Source of the DNA: a bacterium
GTDB lineage: Bacteria; 4484-113
Assembly (NCBI GenBank): GCA_029932365.1
Contig: JAOZQG010000008.1
Location: forward strand, 1-41,360
Direction: 5' to 3'
Length of the DNA: 41,360 bases
Shown: positions 14,537 to 23,558 of the stretch, in pieces
Layout: every line of letters begins with the position of its first letter
Position numbering within the stretch: position 1 is the stretch's first letter
Position numbers and translations under genes: made by a program
The notes under the pieces: model-generated
What the model was told of the DNA's origin: nothing
What the model saw: only the letters and a program-made list of their open reading frames with translations
Databases searched by the model: none

Positions 14537-15985
14537 TCAGATGTGCTCGTTAAATAGCTGCATGAAATATTCCATTTTCTCGCCCAGCGCACCAAGCGGA
14601 TTGACCGGATCGTACAGAACACCGACGAGTAACGCGATGGAGAATAGGAAACCAAGCAGTAACGCGATGATTATGACCGCCTTGGCCATATCGCTCGCTT
14701 TAATGCTCCCCAGGAGCTTGGGCTCCCGCGAGATATAGGCGCTGGCGGCGTACAGCTCCTCGCCAATCAGCACATAGTCGCAGGTCGTGATAAAAAACGG
14801 GATTTGCACGTTGGAGTCGGTACCGGCAATCTGGATGGCACCGGTGGACTGGCCCACCTCGCCCAGCAGCAGGCTCTCAGCATAGTAGAAGCCGAAAAAG
14901 AAGTTGGCCGCCGGGCGTTCACGTACCATCATCCCATTAACCGCCGCAACGTAGCTGAACTGGTCGTTGGTGATGAAGAATATATTGTCGGAATTGTAAG
15001 CGTCAGGCCGGCCCTCCTCGTAATAAGCCTCGCGCACAGTTTCCTGGCACACGCTCATTACGATAGGGTCAAAGCACGGCACCTTTATCTGGCTCTCATA
15101 GTTGGCCACGTGCCGGGCAACGTGCCCCAGCAGGTTGGTGGCGGCGATGGTGGAGACCGTTGTCATCGGGTCAAGGCCGCACAGGTAGAATATGGGGCGT
15201 CCCATCTCAGTGGCGCGTCCGATGGCTTCGTCCACCGCATCAAGACCGGCGATACGACGAATATAGAAGTCCCGTCGCCGCGCCGTCTCGATAAAGAAGA
15301 GAATCACCACGAGGAATATCGCGGCCATGGCCATGTTGTTGAACTTCGACCAATCGAACCATTGGGTAACCGGCTTCGCATGCAGCACGGGATCGAAAAG
15401 CCGGACAGCCCCGTCGGTGGTAACACCCAGCTTGAAGTACAGCTCATCCCAGTCATACTCGTGCATCACCGGCTCAGGCCCTGCCGCCTTCCCCTCATCC
15501 AGCAGCTTGTTATAGCTTTTAAGCTCCTGCTTATAGGCCCCTTCGGCCGCAGCATCGAACGCGGTAAGATCAATGATGATGAACTGATAGTTTCTAAGCG
15601 ACCGGCTGTAAGGAAAATACTGGAGCCGGTCGCTTATAAAATTCTCGTCCAGACCGATGGACCTGAAGTCGAACGGCAACGGCTCGTAAGGTGCCGACGC
15701 CCCCTCTGAGAAGTGAACCGTGTAGCGTACGTCCTCCGGCGCGCTCGGCGAGCACCGCCACGTAATCACTATGGAGGTGCCATCGTCGTTGGGGAGGTCC
15801 CGCGCTTCTATCTCCGCCGGCGGCTCGAATTCCAGCAGAACGGGCGGTGTAATCGGCGGAGGCTCCCTGTCCGCCGGGGATGCCACTGCAACGTCAGGCT
15901 GTGCGGCAAAAACCGGGGAAGTCAGCGCGTAAGCGGCAAAGAAAACCGCTGCATAAAAGTGTTTTCTCAGTCTCTCCCCGACCAA
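14537..15985 (-). CDS. DUF6754-domain membrane protein, first gene of a four-gene operon
   Basis: The 482-residue protein has a signal-peptide-like N-terminus, a Pro-rich linker and an Fn3-like domain (about 45-140). A membrane helix follows (about 216-233), then a cytoplasmic alpha/beta domain (about 235-435) and a final membrane helix (about 436-460). The domain RRIAGLDAVDEAIGRATEMGRPIFYLCG ... GAIQIAGTDSNVQIPFF ... CDYVLIGEELYAASAYISREP matches what I recall of DUF6754, a family without known function. The start is TTG behind a GGGAGGT site at short spacing, and a consensus promoter lies upstream. The forward ORF at 14804-15709 is a shadow. Family call is from memory of the pattern. Confidence 0.8.
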   Translation of the reverse strand: MVGERLRKHFYAAVFFAAYALTSPVFAAQPDVAVASPADREPPPITPPVLLEFEPPAEIEARDLPNDDGTSIVITWRCSPSAPEDVRYTVHFSEGASAPYEPLPFDFRSIGLDENFISDRLQYFPYSRSLRNYQFIIIDLTAFDAAAEGAYKQELKSYNKLLDEGKAAGPEPVMHEYDWDELYFKLGVTTDGAVRLFDPVLHAKPVTQWFDWSKFNNMAMAAIFLVVILFFIETARRRDFYIRRIAGLDAVDEAIGRATEMGRPIFYLCGLDPMTTVSTIAATNLLGHVARHVANYESQIKVPCFDPIVMSVCQETVREAYYEEGRPDAYNSDNIFFITNDQFSYVAAVNGMMVRERPAANFFFGFYYAESLLLGEVGQSTGAIQIAGTDSNVQIPFFITTCDYVLIGEELYAASAYISREPKLLGSIKASDMAKAVIIIALLLGFLFSIALLVGVLYDPVNPLGALGEKMEYFMQLFNEHI

Positions 15986-16011
15986 AATACCTCCCGGCGT
16001 GAGGTTGGCTG

Positions 16012-16040
16012 ATTATACGCCCCATACTCTAACGCGTCAA
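16012..16040 (-). promoter_or_regulatory. Promoter of the DUF6754 operon
   Basis: On the minus strand TTGACG (16040-16035) and TATAAT (16017-16012) are separated by exactly 17 bp, one of the closest matches to the housekeeping consensus in the window. Predicted +1 near 16005 gives a leader of about 20 nt containing a Shine-Dalgarno. Confidence 0.8.
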
Positions 16041-16065
16041 TGAGATACGGCTGCGTTTAGCCGAA

Positions 16066-16635
16066 TCAAACCTCTGGCGTAACCACAACCGCCACCTTTA
16101 GCGCGCCTTCGCCCAGCGCTTCTTCGTCATCGCTCACGTTGAGCTTCAGCACCGCATCATAGTGGCAGTAAGTGCACCAGCCTTCGTCCGTGCTGCAATA
16201 ATAGACGTCCACCGAAACAGGGATCGCCAGCTCGCCGAGAGTGCAATCACTGCCGAGCTTCATTTTGATTCTCGCCGCGACCGTCGTCTGGTCATGACCG
16301 CTTTTGGCCTCCTCGGCGACCAATTCTTTCCGCGTCCAGGAGTATTCCAGCGGCTTTATCGTAACAGGCAGTTTCGCGACCTTCTTTTTATCGAAGCTGA
16401 CCGCAGCCAGCGGATCTTCCCCAAGGTGGAAACCGGGAGGCGCTACAAAGAAAAACTCGAAAGTAACTTCGGCCCCCGGCTTGAAACAGACTTTTCCCTT
16501 TTTAACTGGCTCCGCATTTCGATCGGCAAGGTCAGCAAGCACAGCCGTTCCCAGCAGCGGAATAATCCATATTAGCGCGAGAGCTGCTCCGGCAAGGTGC
16601 AGCAAACGGTTGTTGCATTTCCGGATATCGGTCAT
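16066..16635 (-). CDS. Secreted DsbD-alpha-like protein
   Basis: The 189-residue protein has an N-terminal signal peptide or anchor (about 12-34) followed by one beta-sandwich-like domain. FEFFFVAPPGFHLGEDPLAAV and the cysteine cluster VYYCSTDEGWCTYC resemble the N-terminal (alpha) domain of the thiol-disulfide interchange protein DsbD and related redox-associated domains. The second and third cysteines with the next residue also spell CTYCH, a formal CxxCH c-heme motif. A redox or thiol function outside the cytoplasm is therefore possible but unproven. The start is ATG with AGGAG 6 nt upstream. It lies 80 bp ahead of the DUF6754 operon in the same direction, but that operon has its own promoter. 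Confidence 0.72.
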   Translation of the reverse strand: MTDIRKCNNRLLHLAGAALALIWIIPLLGTAVLADLADRNAEPVKKGKVCFKPGAEVTFEFFFVAPPGFHLGEDPLAAVSFDKKKVAKLPVTIKPLEYSWTRKELVAEEAKSGHDQTTVAARIKMKLGSDCTLGELAIPVSVDVYYCSTDEGWCTYCHYDAVLKLNVSDDEEALGEGALKVAVVVTPEV

Positions 16636-16725
16636 TACGTCTCCTGATTAATACAAACGGCACATGCAAAGCGTGACCGGTCGTCGACGGATCGCGCAAC
16701 AGGGCCGGCATAAGCACAATTACCC

Positions 16726-19700
16726 TTATTCGATTGATGGGCCAGTTTTGACGCGGAGATCACGGTAAATCGACGCGTCGCCGAAATACGCGAACACAGC
16801 TTGATCGGCAGAGAACGGGTCGCACGAGTGCCGGACCGGCACGGCCTGGTCATCGTAGAAGGAGTATACATATAAATCCGTACCCCAACCCTCAACAAAC
16901 GCCACACTATCCGTTGTCCACATACCGCCAGAGTCGTATTCTGTAAGGTAACTGATGAACACCCCGTACTCGGTTCGCCACTGCGACATCGTCAGCGAGG
17001 CATTAGCGTTAGGCGTAAAATCTTCCATGATATAGTCGTCAATCGGGCCGTACCAGCGAAGTATATAGCCCGTACCTGTGCCTTCCAGATCCGCCAGGGT
17101 TACGCAGTAGTGCATATTCTCGTCTAACGTCAAGGTTACTCCCGCGTTCATTCCGCTAGTTGCGGAAAAGCCCTTACTCAGCCCGCTCCTTTCCTCCCAT
17201 ACCGTAAGCTCATTGTCCGGGCTGTCCAGATACGCTGCCACAACAACTTCTCCGTCGTGCCTTACAGCCATATCGTACTGGGTGATAACCGAGGCGCATG
17301 ACATCACCATGGATTGGTCACGCGAGGCCATACCATCCTCTGATTTGATTAGCCAGAGCTGCCAGGGGTTATCGGCCCGCGCAGCGACTATGTTTATGTC
17401 AAGAGCGGAGTTAAGCCCAAGCGCTATCCTGGGTGCAGTCGTAACGCCTCCGCCAACAAACACCGACTGAGGTGCGTCGAACTCACCAAAAGAGCCGCTC
17501 ACGTACATCACGGCATCGCCTTTAAGGTATGCGATATGGAAATCGTCATAGGCGTCAACCGCTATCGTCGCGTGCCCCATAGTCCCGGATGTGGCAGAGT
17601 CGATAAGCTCGTATTCCCACCCAAAGAACTCGAGCGGAGCGAATGGTCCAGGGCCAGATGACGTCGGTCGGCCCATCCACAAAGTCCGCTCGCCGGTTAC
17701 CGGATTAATATCTCCGAAAACTACGTGCGGAACACCGTTTGAGTCGAACACAACGGCGCGGTTAGACAAATCGTATCCCGGTGTAGCGAAACCGTCCGCC
17801 AAGTCATACCACATAACCTCTTCAGCCAAACCGATTAGAGCTACGTCTCTCATATCAGGATCGTATACCGACAGCGCCACAATCTCATAAAGGCTTGTGC
17901 ACGCACCGCCGCGACCAACATGCTCAACCCTGTGGCCGTCCGGGATCGGTTCGGTATCTAAGTCCCATTCGCCAAGCTCGTAGTTAAAGTAGGCCCCGAA
18001 GATGCTGTCCTGTCCCTCGTTGCCAATGGCATACTGCTCGCCCGTGCTTTCGTCAATACACAAATCCAAGACCGCGCCATAATGATCACCCTCGGCGGTA
18101 ATCTCCATCGTGGACCAGCCATCGCCGTAATACGACCAGTATACGCCGCTATCGGTTGACCAGAGAATATAAGGCTCAGCGGATGAATGGCGCCAGCGGA
18201 AGACCGTTTCGGTAACAGGCTCTTCCAAATACTCAATTGTATCACACGCCCAGAGGTCAAGGTCGTTGCTCCCGCAGGCGCGAACCTCCCAGTGTACGCT
18301 TTCGAATTCGCTGTACACGCCAAACGACACGCCAACGTAGTATTCGGTATCCCCGACAGCGCTTGGAGCCCGTATCGGGGGCGGGCCGGGCGGCAGCTGT
18401 TCGGGCTCCTGGCAAACATCGAGCGAGCAGTAATAGCCTACAAGTTCGTTATAGGCACCGTCAGCCGTGTGTACAACATCAGTTGTCCAGCCGCTTGCGC
18501 CATCAAGCATGTAGCCGCACATAACTTCGTCAAGCTCATTGCTCCAGACGAGAATGCGGTCAATCCCGCCAGCGCCGTCGTCGAGCACTACCATATCAAG
18601 ATAGGCGCCGGGATTGTCCGTGGAGCCTTCGCTGTAAACAAGCTCGTCCGTTACGCTGCCGTCATCCCAGGTTCCATAGCGCACTTCACCTTTCCAGCCG
18701 TATGTCTGATATGCGAAGTGAACCACCCCGCTGGAGTCAACAGCCACGCGCGGGAAACGAATCTCATTGTAGCTCGATACAAGCTCATCTATCGCCAGAT
18801 CTCCGTCGTTATTATAAGCCAGGTATAGATACGAGGATCCTCCGGTTGCGTTGGATTGAGTGAAAACTACGTAGAAGTTGCTATATATGCCCAAAGCCAC
18901 ATCGGAGTACTCGCCCATCACGCGGCCCGCGATGATTCCTTCTTCAAAGTCTGCCACCGATGCTGGCAATGTATGATATAAGTAGTGGTTGCTCTCATAG
19001 ATAGTGCCACCGTCGTCAACCACAACATAAACCTCGCCAATACGTGAAGCTCCAGCCGGGATCGTTAGACTCAAAACCTCCCTAGAGAAATACTGCAAGT
19101 CTGTGCCTGCAACCTGAACCCCGTTGAACCACACAACTACATCGTCCTGGCTATCTCCAAAGTTGAAGCCAACAATCTCCACATTTGTCCCTTCGTCGGG
19201 GATGCCCGGCACACCATACCCCGGATATATCTGCTGAATAAACGGCGCACTGGTCGGCAATATTTCGCAGTAATAAGGATTCGTAATTTCGCTCTTTATG
19301 AGGAGCTCAAGCTTGACCAGGCCTTCCGGCACATCAACAGGCAAAGTGGCTATTACGTGATCATCGGACCAGTAGCTGAATATGCCACCATAAGGTATGT
19401 CATCTAGCATTAGCCTGTTCATTCCGTCAGGCGCTCCAAAGTTTGCGCCGAAGATTTCTATCTCGCCGCCAGCTACAGCAGGATCCGGCGTGACTGAGAG
19501 TATATAAGGCGACGTGCAGGTAAAATCGCTAGCGGTTTCCTGCGGCGTGTTGTCGGACACAACCGTAATAGGCCCCACTGTGGCTCCGAGCGGGACATAG
19601 GCCTCTATTTGGGAACTATTCCATGACAGTATGTTTGCCTGAACATTATCTTCGTAGAGCGCGCTGGGGCCTTTGTCATTCTTTACGCCTGTAAAGTATA

Positions 19701-20289
19701 CTGCGTCCGTCTGGTCATTAAACTGGCCGAATTGCTTGCCCGTTATCCTGACGATGGTCCCCACGGGTCCCTGCAAAGGCGAGAATCCGTCTATCGTGAA
19801 GGACGATATCGTTATGCTCTTTTGGCTGGAAAGCCGACTCTCATCCTCACCCAAGTCGACGGCTGTGACACGATAGTAGTATGTCACCCCCACCCGTGCC
19901 GCGAAAAGGTCTTCAAACAGAATTGTCGATACACTTTCATCCGGCTGGGGAATGAGAGCCCCACCATTGACGCGAAGCGCTGGATCGGCCTCTGTTATCG
20001 GTTCAGTGTTACGATAGAGGTAATAACCCGCCACATCCGGCTCGTTAACCCGCCGCCAGTACGCTTTCACTCCCGCAGGAGCGCCCGAGGCGTCCTTCAG
20101 CATAACAAGGTCGAGTCCGTCCGCGAGCGCGTCTGATCCTTCCGTGCTTTGGGTAACTTCAGGCAAGATTACCCCCGATGTACGATGCCCGCTCCCACCA
20201 CATGAAAGAGAGACAATGAGCAGAGCCATCGCGATCAGAACTGCCGCGGTTCTCCGCAAACCGAGATTGCATCCATAACGTCCTTTCAT
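16726..20289 (-). CDS. Giant secreted protein with Fn3 and three IPT/TIG domains plus propeller-like repeats
   Basis: The ORF track starts at 20319. ATG 20289 (MKGRYGCNLGLRRTAAVLIA) is preferred because a lipoprotein-like signal follows directly (cysteine at residue 30, LSC; weak lipobox with Ser at -3) and GGGGTGA lies upstream. The 1187-residue product has an Fn3-like domain (about 55-155), then three IPT/TIG immunoglobulin-like domains (about 160-440; GFSPLQGPVGTIVRITGKQFG and similar). Roughly 700 residues of beta-rich sequence follow, in which units such as DSSGVVHFAYQ, DSNGVPHVVFGD and VDAYDDFHIAYL recur, the style of an exo-sialidase or BNR-like propeller. It is probably displayed at the cell surface. 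Ligand unknown. Confidence 0.85.
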   Translation of the reverse strand: MKGRYGCNLGLRRTAAVLIAMALLIVSLSCGGSGHRTSGVILPEVTQSTEGSDALADGLDLVMLKDASGAPAGVKAYWRRVNEPDVAGYYLYRNTEPITEADPALRVNGGALIPQPDESVSTILFEDLFAARVGVTYYYRVTAVDLGEDESRLSSQKSITISSFTIDGFSPLQGPVGTIVRITGKQFGQFNDQTDAVYFTGVKNDKGPSALYEDNVQANILSWNSSQIEAYVPLGATVGPITVVSDNTPQETASDFTCTSPYILSVTPDPAVAGGEIEIFGANFGAPDGMNRLMLDDIPYGGIFSYWSDDHVIATLPVDVPEGLVKLELLIKSEITNPYYCEILPTSAPFIQQIYPGYGVPGIPDEGTNVEIVGFNFGDSQDDVVVWFNGVQVAGTDLQYFSREVLSLTIPAGASRIGEVYVVVDDGGTIYESNHYLYHTLPASVADFEEGIIAGRVMGEYSDVALGIYSNFYVVFTQSNATGGSSYLYLAYNNDGDLAIDELVSSYNEIRFPRVAVDSSGVVHFAYQTYGWKGEVRYGTWDDGSVTDELVYSEGSTDNPGAYLDMVVLDDGAGGIDRILVWSNELDEVMCGYMLDGASGWTTDVVHTADGAYNELVGYYCSLDVCQEPEQLPPGPPPIRAPSAVGDTEYYVGVSFGVYSEFESVHWEVRACGSNDLDLWACDTIEYLEEPVTETVFRWRHSSAEPYILWSTDSGVYWSYYGDGWSTMEITAEGDHYGAVLDLCIDESTGEQYAIGNEGQDSIFGAYFNYELGEWDLDTEPIPDGHRVEHVGRGGACTSLYEIVALSVYDPDMRDVALIGLAEEVMWYDLADGFATPGYDLSNRAVVFDSNGVPHVVFGDINPVTGERTLWMGRPTSSGPGPFAPLEFFGWEYELIDSATSGTMGHATIAVDAYDDFHIAYLKGDAVMYVSGSFGEFDAPQSVFVGGGVTTAPRIALGLNSALDINIVAARADNPWQLWLIKSEDGMASRDQSMVMSCASVITQYDMAVRHDGEVVVAAYLDSPDNELTVWEERSGLSKGFSATSGMNAGVTLTLDENMHYCVTLADLEGTGTGYILRWYGPIDDYIMEDFTPNANASLTMSQWRTEYGVFISYLTEYDSGGMWTTDSVAFVEGWGTDLYVYSFYDDQAVPVRHSCDPFSADQAVFAYFGDASIYRDLRVKTGPSIE

Positions 20290-20390
20290 GTTTACTTCAC
20301 CCCTACCGGCTTGCCACACAACTTCGTAACGCGGAACCCAGAGGCTAACGAATGACCGTGGAGCCCCTTACGGATCCTGTATTCGAACTC

Positions 20391-20396
20391 TTTATA
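20391..20396 (-). promoter_or_regulatory. Possible -10 of the giant IPT/TIG protein gene
   Basis: TATAAA on the minus strand, in the context CGTGTATAAAG, would start transcription near 20384 with a leader of about 95 nt. It is the only reasonable hexamer in the 152-bp gap between the two large lipoprotein genes. No clear -35 or terminator was found there. Confidence 0.35.
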
Positions 20397-20441
20397 CACG
20401 TTGAAACGCGACCCTATCCCAGGGCCCTCCAGACATTTTCA

Positions 20442-22559
20442 TTACAGCTGTTCCAGACCATAAAGATCAGGAGTGCTCGGGAATACGACGAATGGCACTC
20501 CGTTGCTTAGCGATCCGTGGTGGAATACCCGTATGGCACCATCGTTTCCTTGCGCTGGTACGGTCGCTGTAATCTGGTTGTCCGTCCAGCTGGTTACTCC
20601 CATGGGAATCGCGCCCAAAAATATTACTGACCCCGGCACATATGCACCGAAGTTCTCACCGCTTATCCGGACCATTTGCCCCCGAGATCCTGATGCAGGC
20701 TCAACGCTTGTTATCACCGGAGGGTCATCTACAAGGAAATAGCCTACATCAAAATGCCATCCGTTGCTCGTCATTCCATCATGTATCACCACTATGTCGC
20801 CCGAAGTGGCATAATGCGGGATCTCGGCTTCGATTGTGTCATCCTGCCACGAGTGGATTATTAAATGCTGGTATCCAAGTGACACTCTATCCCCGGCAAG
20901 CTGCGTCGCGCCGAAATTAAGCCCTAGTATTGTAACAACCGTCCCAACCGGACCCCTGCTCGGGGAAAGCAGAAGAATCATCGGAGGCTGCTTCTCCTGG
21001 CCTGGTTCAATTATGTTGAAGAACATTCCGTCACTGGTATAAGACCTTCCTTGATCTAAGCGTGTGACAAACACATCGCCATCTACTGCAGTATCAGGTA
21101 CAACAACGTCTATGTACGTGTCATGCCAGTCAAGAACCTCGGCCTTAACGTCCGGCGAGAACGTCACGACTTCGCCTTCACTTTGTACGAATCCGAAGTC
21201 AACGCCAAAGACCGTGACCGTCTCACCAACCTCCGCCTGCGGCGGGTATATTGAATAAATCACAGGGATCGGCGCTTCCACTACCACAATATTCATTACC
21301 AACGAATACGCATAGCGCCGAATGCCTTCAAACAACTCAAAAGCTTCCACCCTCGCCGGATATGTGCCCGCTTCATCATAGTGATGTATAAGAACCGGCT
21401 CATCAGCTAGGTTCATGTTTATTCTGGTACCGTCGCCGCAGTCCAGAATAACCGTCGCATTAGGGCCGAGACCGTCTGCTGCTACTTCAAAGGAGACCGT
21501 CATCGGGGCGTAGCCGAAGCTTGGCAGCGCGCTCAGATGAACGCGCCTTAGGTCAACCACGAAGTCGTCGGAAACCTGATCCATCACGGCGTCAGTCAAC
21601 GTTAACGAGCCCGAATAGATTCCCGCTTCCGCGAACTCGTGAATAGGGTCGCGCTCGTCAGTCTCGTAGCCATCAGAAAAATCCCAGTCCCAGACGAATG
21701 GAGGGACGCCTCCATGCACCGTCGGAAGGAAGTGCCGCACCAATGGAGCACCGGCTTCCGTCGGAAACACGTGCACTTCCACTGACTCAAGGGGTAAGTA
21801 CTCACTAGTTGCCTTAATAATCGTAGAGAAGCCTGGAGATACTGAGCCTGCGGCGTCTTCTCCGTGCACGGATACTTCGTATTCCCCAACTTCGTAAAAG
21901 GTGTGGGTTACATCAGATCCGGTGAATTCGCCGGTACCGTCATCGAAATCCCATATATATTCTATCGGCTGTACTCCGCCGAAAGAATATACGTGGAAGT
22001 TCACCGTTAGCGGTATCGGTCCGTCCCCAACATCGGCGAAGCCATAGCATAAAAATGCGTCAGACGGCCGCGCAATCAGTGTATTCTCCGCGACGATGAA
22101 AAATCCAAAGACATTGGTGTCAAAAGAAACGCTCCCGTCATCTTGGACATATCCATCATCGATAGGAATGCAGCGCCGCGAGGCGCCCACACGGAACAGG
22201 AATAAACGCGTTCCCGACGGCAGGTCCTCTTCCGGAACGAGACGGATACGGGCGGGAAGGTCAAATGTGGCGTCTTCCGGCCGTATTACAAACGCCTCGA
22301 TTGCTCGGAAAGAATCAGGCAAATCACTGGGCGCGCGCCCACCAGCCAGCGCCTCCTCAAGGGTTAGTCTCTCAAAGGACACATCGGCCGGACTGATATC
22401 GGCTCCCGGCGGCAACGTAATGCTGAATTCAATCTCTGGAAGAGGAACGCGCTGCACTTCTGCAGGGGTAATCTGCTTCCCTCCCCCGCAGCTGGCAAGC
22501 AGAACGATAACTGTAAGAGCAATCAAGCTCGCAATAATTCTTGGGAAAATCCCTCTCAT
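20442..22559 (-). CDS. Large secreted lipoprotein with three PKD and three IPT/TIG domains
   Basis: ATG 22559 (MRGIFPRIIASLIALTVIVL) is chosen over the track start at 22616 because a clean lipobox LLASC follows, with cysteine at residue 24, and GAGGGG lies upstream. The 705-residue product has an N-terminal ZU5-like or unclassified domain (about 30-150). Three PKD modules follow, with the hallmarks EYIWDFDDGTGEFTGSDVTH, FVWDWDFSDGYETDERDPIH and ILDCGDGTRIN. Three IPT/TIG modules come last (for example SPSRGPVGTVVTILGLNFG). Such arrays are extracellular adhesion or spacer modules. The downstream IPT/TIG giant suggests a related pair of surface proteins, possibly from shared domain stock. Confidence 0.88.
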   Translation of the reverse strand: MRGIFPRIIASLIALTVIVLLASCGGGKQITPAEVQRVPLPEIEFSITLPPGADISPADVSFERLTLEEALAGGRAPSDLPDSFRAIEAFVIRPEDATFDLPARIRLVPEEDLPSGTRLFLFRVGASRRCIPIDDGYVQDDGSVSFDTNVFGFFIVAENTLIARPSDAFLCYGFADVGDGPIPLTVNFHVYSFGGVQPIEYIWDFDDGTGEFTGSDVTHTFYEVGEYEVSVHGEDAAGSVSPGFSTIIKATSEYLPLESVEVHVFPTEAGAPLVRHFLPTVHGGVPPFVWDWDFSDGYETDERDPIHEFAEAGIYSGSLTLTDAVMDQVSDDFVVDLRRVHLSALPSFGYAPMTVSFEVAADGLGPNATVILDCGDGTRINMNLADEPVLIHHYDEAGTYPARVEAFELFEGIRRYAYSLVMNIVVVEAPIPVIYSIYPPQAEVGETVTVFGVDFGFVQSEGEVVTFSPDVKAEVLDWHDTYIDVVVPDTAVDGDVFVTRLDQGRSYTSDGMFFNIIEPGQEKQPPMILLLSPSRGPVGTVVTILGLNFGATQLAGDRVSLGYQHLIIHSWQDDTIEAEIPHYATSGDIVVIHDGMTSNGWHFDVGYFLVDDPPVITSVEPASGSRGQMVRISGENFGAYVPGSVIFLGAIPMGVTSWTDNQITATVPAQGNDGAIRVFHHGSLSNGVPFVVFPSTPDLYGLEQL

Positions 22560-22615
22560 AATTTCCGTCCCCTCGCACGGTTTACGCGAATAAATCTGGA
22601 CACGCCGTACCGGCA

Positions 22616-22637
22616 CCTATATTATACCTTATATAGG
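22616..22637 (-). promoter_or_regulatory. -10 element embedded in a palindrome, PKD/IPT lipoprotein gene
   Basis: CCTATAT (22616-22622) and ATATAGG (22631-22637) form a perfect 7-bp inverted repeat. TATAAT on the minus strand (22626-22621) lies within it. Expected +1 near 22614 gives a leader of about 55 nt. The dyad is a candidate operator. Confidence 0.5.
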
Positions 22638-22741
22638 CGCACACTACGCAAGCGACATCCCTATTTCTGCGCTAATATCCATCGCAGCTTGGCTCATGTA
22701 AGCCGGTACTTTTGAGAGGAATGCCTACAACTTAGCTCGGG

Positions 22742-23551
22742 TCATTTGAAAAACGCGAGATACCAGTCCATGATCCGCTGTGCGAAAAAGACCGATACTA
22801 TCGCGCCGAGCGCCAGATATGGGCCGAAGGGGATCTGAATCCGCGTCCTATACTTCCGGCGAAAAAGCAGATATACGGCGTAAATCGCGGCCACTATACC
22901 GCCTGCGACAAACGAGAGCATTGCCACAACGATTAGCTGCTGCCAGCCATACACCGCTCCCATACCAACGGCGAGCTTCACATCCCCGATGCCGAATCCG
23001 CCGATTGCCATGGCGAAAATGAGGAAGAATATCGATAGCGCAAACATGCCGATAAGGCTGCTCAGCCACCCCGGGCTGAAACCAGGACGCAGGAATAAGA
23101 CGCCCAGCCAGCCTATGGCGAATAACGCGACGCTAAGCTGGTCGGGGATAATCTGATGCTCAAAGTCTATTACCAAAACCAGGAAGAAAATGCTCACGAC
23201 GGCGATGGCAAACGCGTCGTGAATCGGGTTTACCCGACCGACCGGAACGTTAGTATCTCCCCACAAGCTGCCCAGAAACGGTATCCCCGCGAGTATAAGT
23301 CCTCCGACTAGTTCCACCAGGGGATACCTGATGCTAATAGGGGCGCCGCAGTACCTGCATTTAGCGCGTAGAATTACGTAAGATAACAGCGGGATGTTAT
23401 CGTACCAGCGGATGTGCTTTTTGCAGTGCGGGCAATAACTGCCAGGCGAGACAACGGACAGGTCGCGTGGCAGACGGTAGATGAGAACGTTGAAAAAGCT
23501 GCCGAACGCCAGCCCGAAAACGAAGAGCACGACATACTTGAGGGCCTCCAT
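22742..23551 (-). CDS. pilD: Prepilin peptidase / type IV leader peptidase
   Basis: This integral membrane aspartic protease removes the leader from type IV pilins or pseudopilins and usually N-methylates the new terminus. The 269-residue protein has GSFFNVLIYRLP near the start, two CxxC pairs (CPHC, CRYC) of the methylase-linked zinc loop, the first catalytic Asp region LVIDFEHQIIPD and the second GFGIGDVKLAVG. About eight helices are expected. No pilin or secretion genes lie within the window, so it may serve genes elsewhere. The start is set at ATG 23551: an extended -10 places +1 at 23552, so the message is effectively leaderless and the TTG used in the track is not needed. Confidence 0.93.
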   Translation of the reverse strand: MEALKYVVLFVFGLAFGSFFNVLIYRLPRDLSVVSPGSYCPHCKKHIRWYDNIPLLSYVILRAKCRYCGAPISIRYPLVELVGGLILAGIPFLGSLWGDTNVPVGRVNPIHDAFAIAVVSIFFLVLVIDFEHQIIPDQLSVALFAIGWLGVLFLRPGFSPGWLSSLIGMFALSIFFLIFAMAIGGFGIGDVKLAVGMGAVYGWQQLIVVAMLSFVAGGIVAAIYAVYLLFRRKYRTRIQIPFGPYLALGAIVSVFFAQRIMDWYLAFFK

Positions 23552-23558
23552 CAAGCCT

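Noticed and set aside
14804-15709. 301-residue forward ORF opposite the DUF6754 gene
   Set aside because: It is a shadow; the minus-strand frame has domain matches and tight operon coupling.
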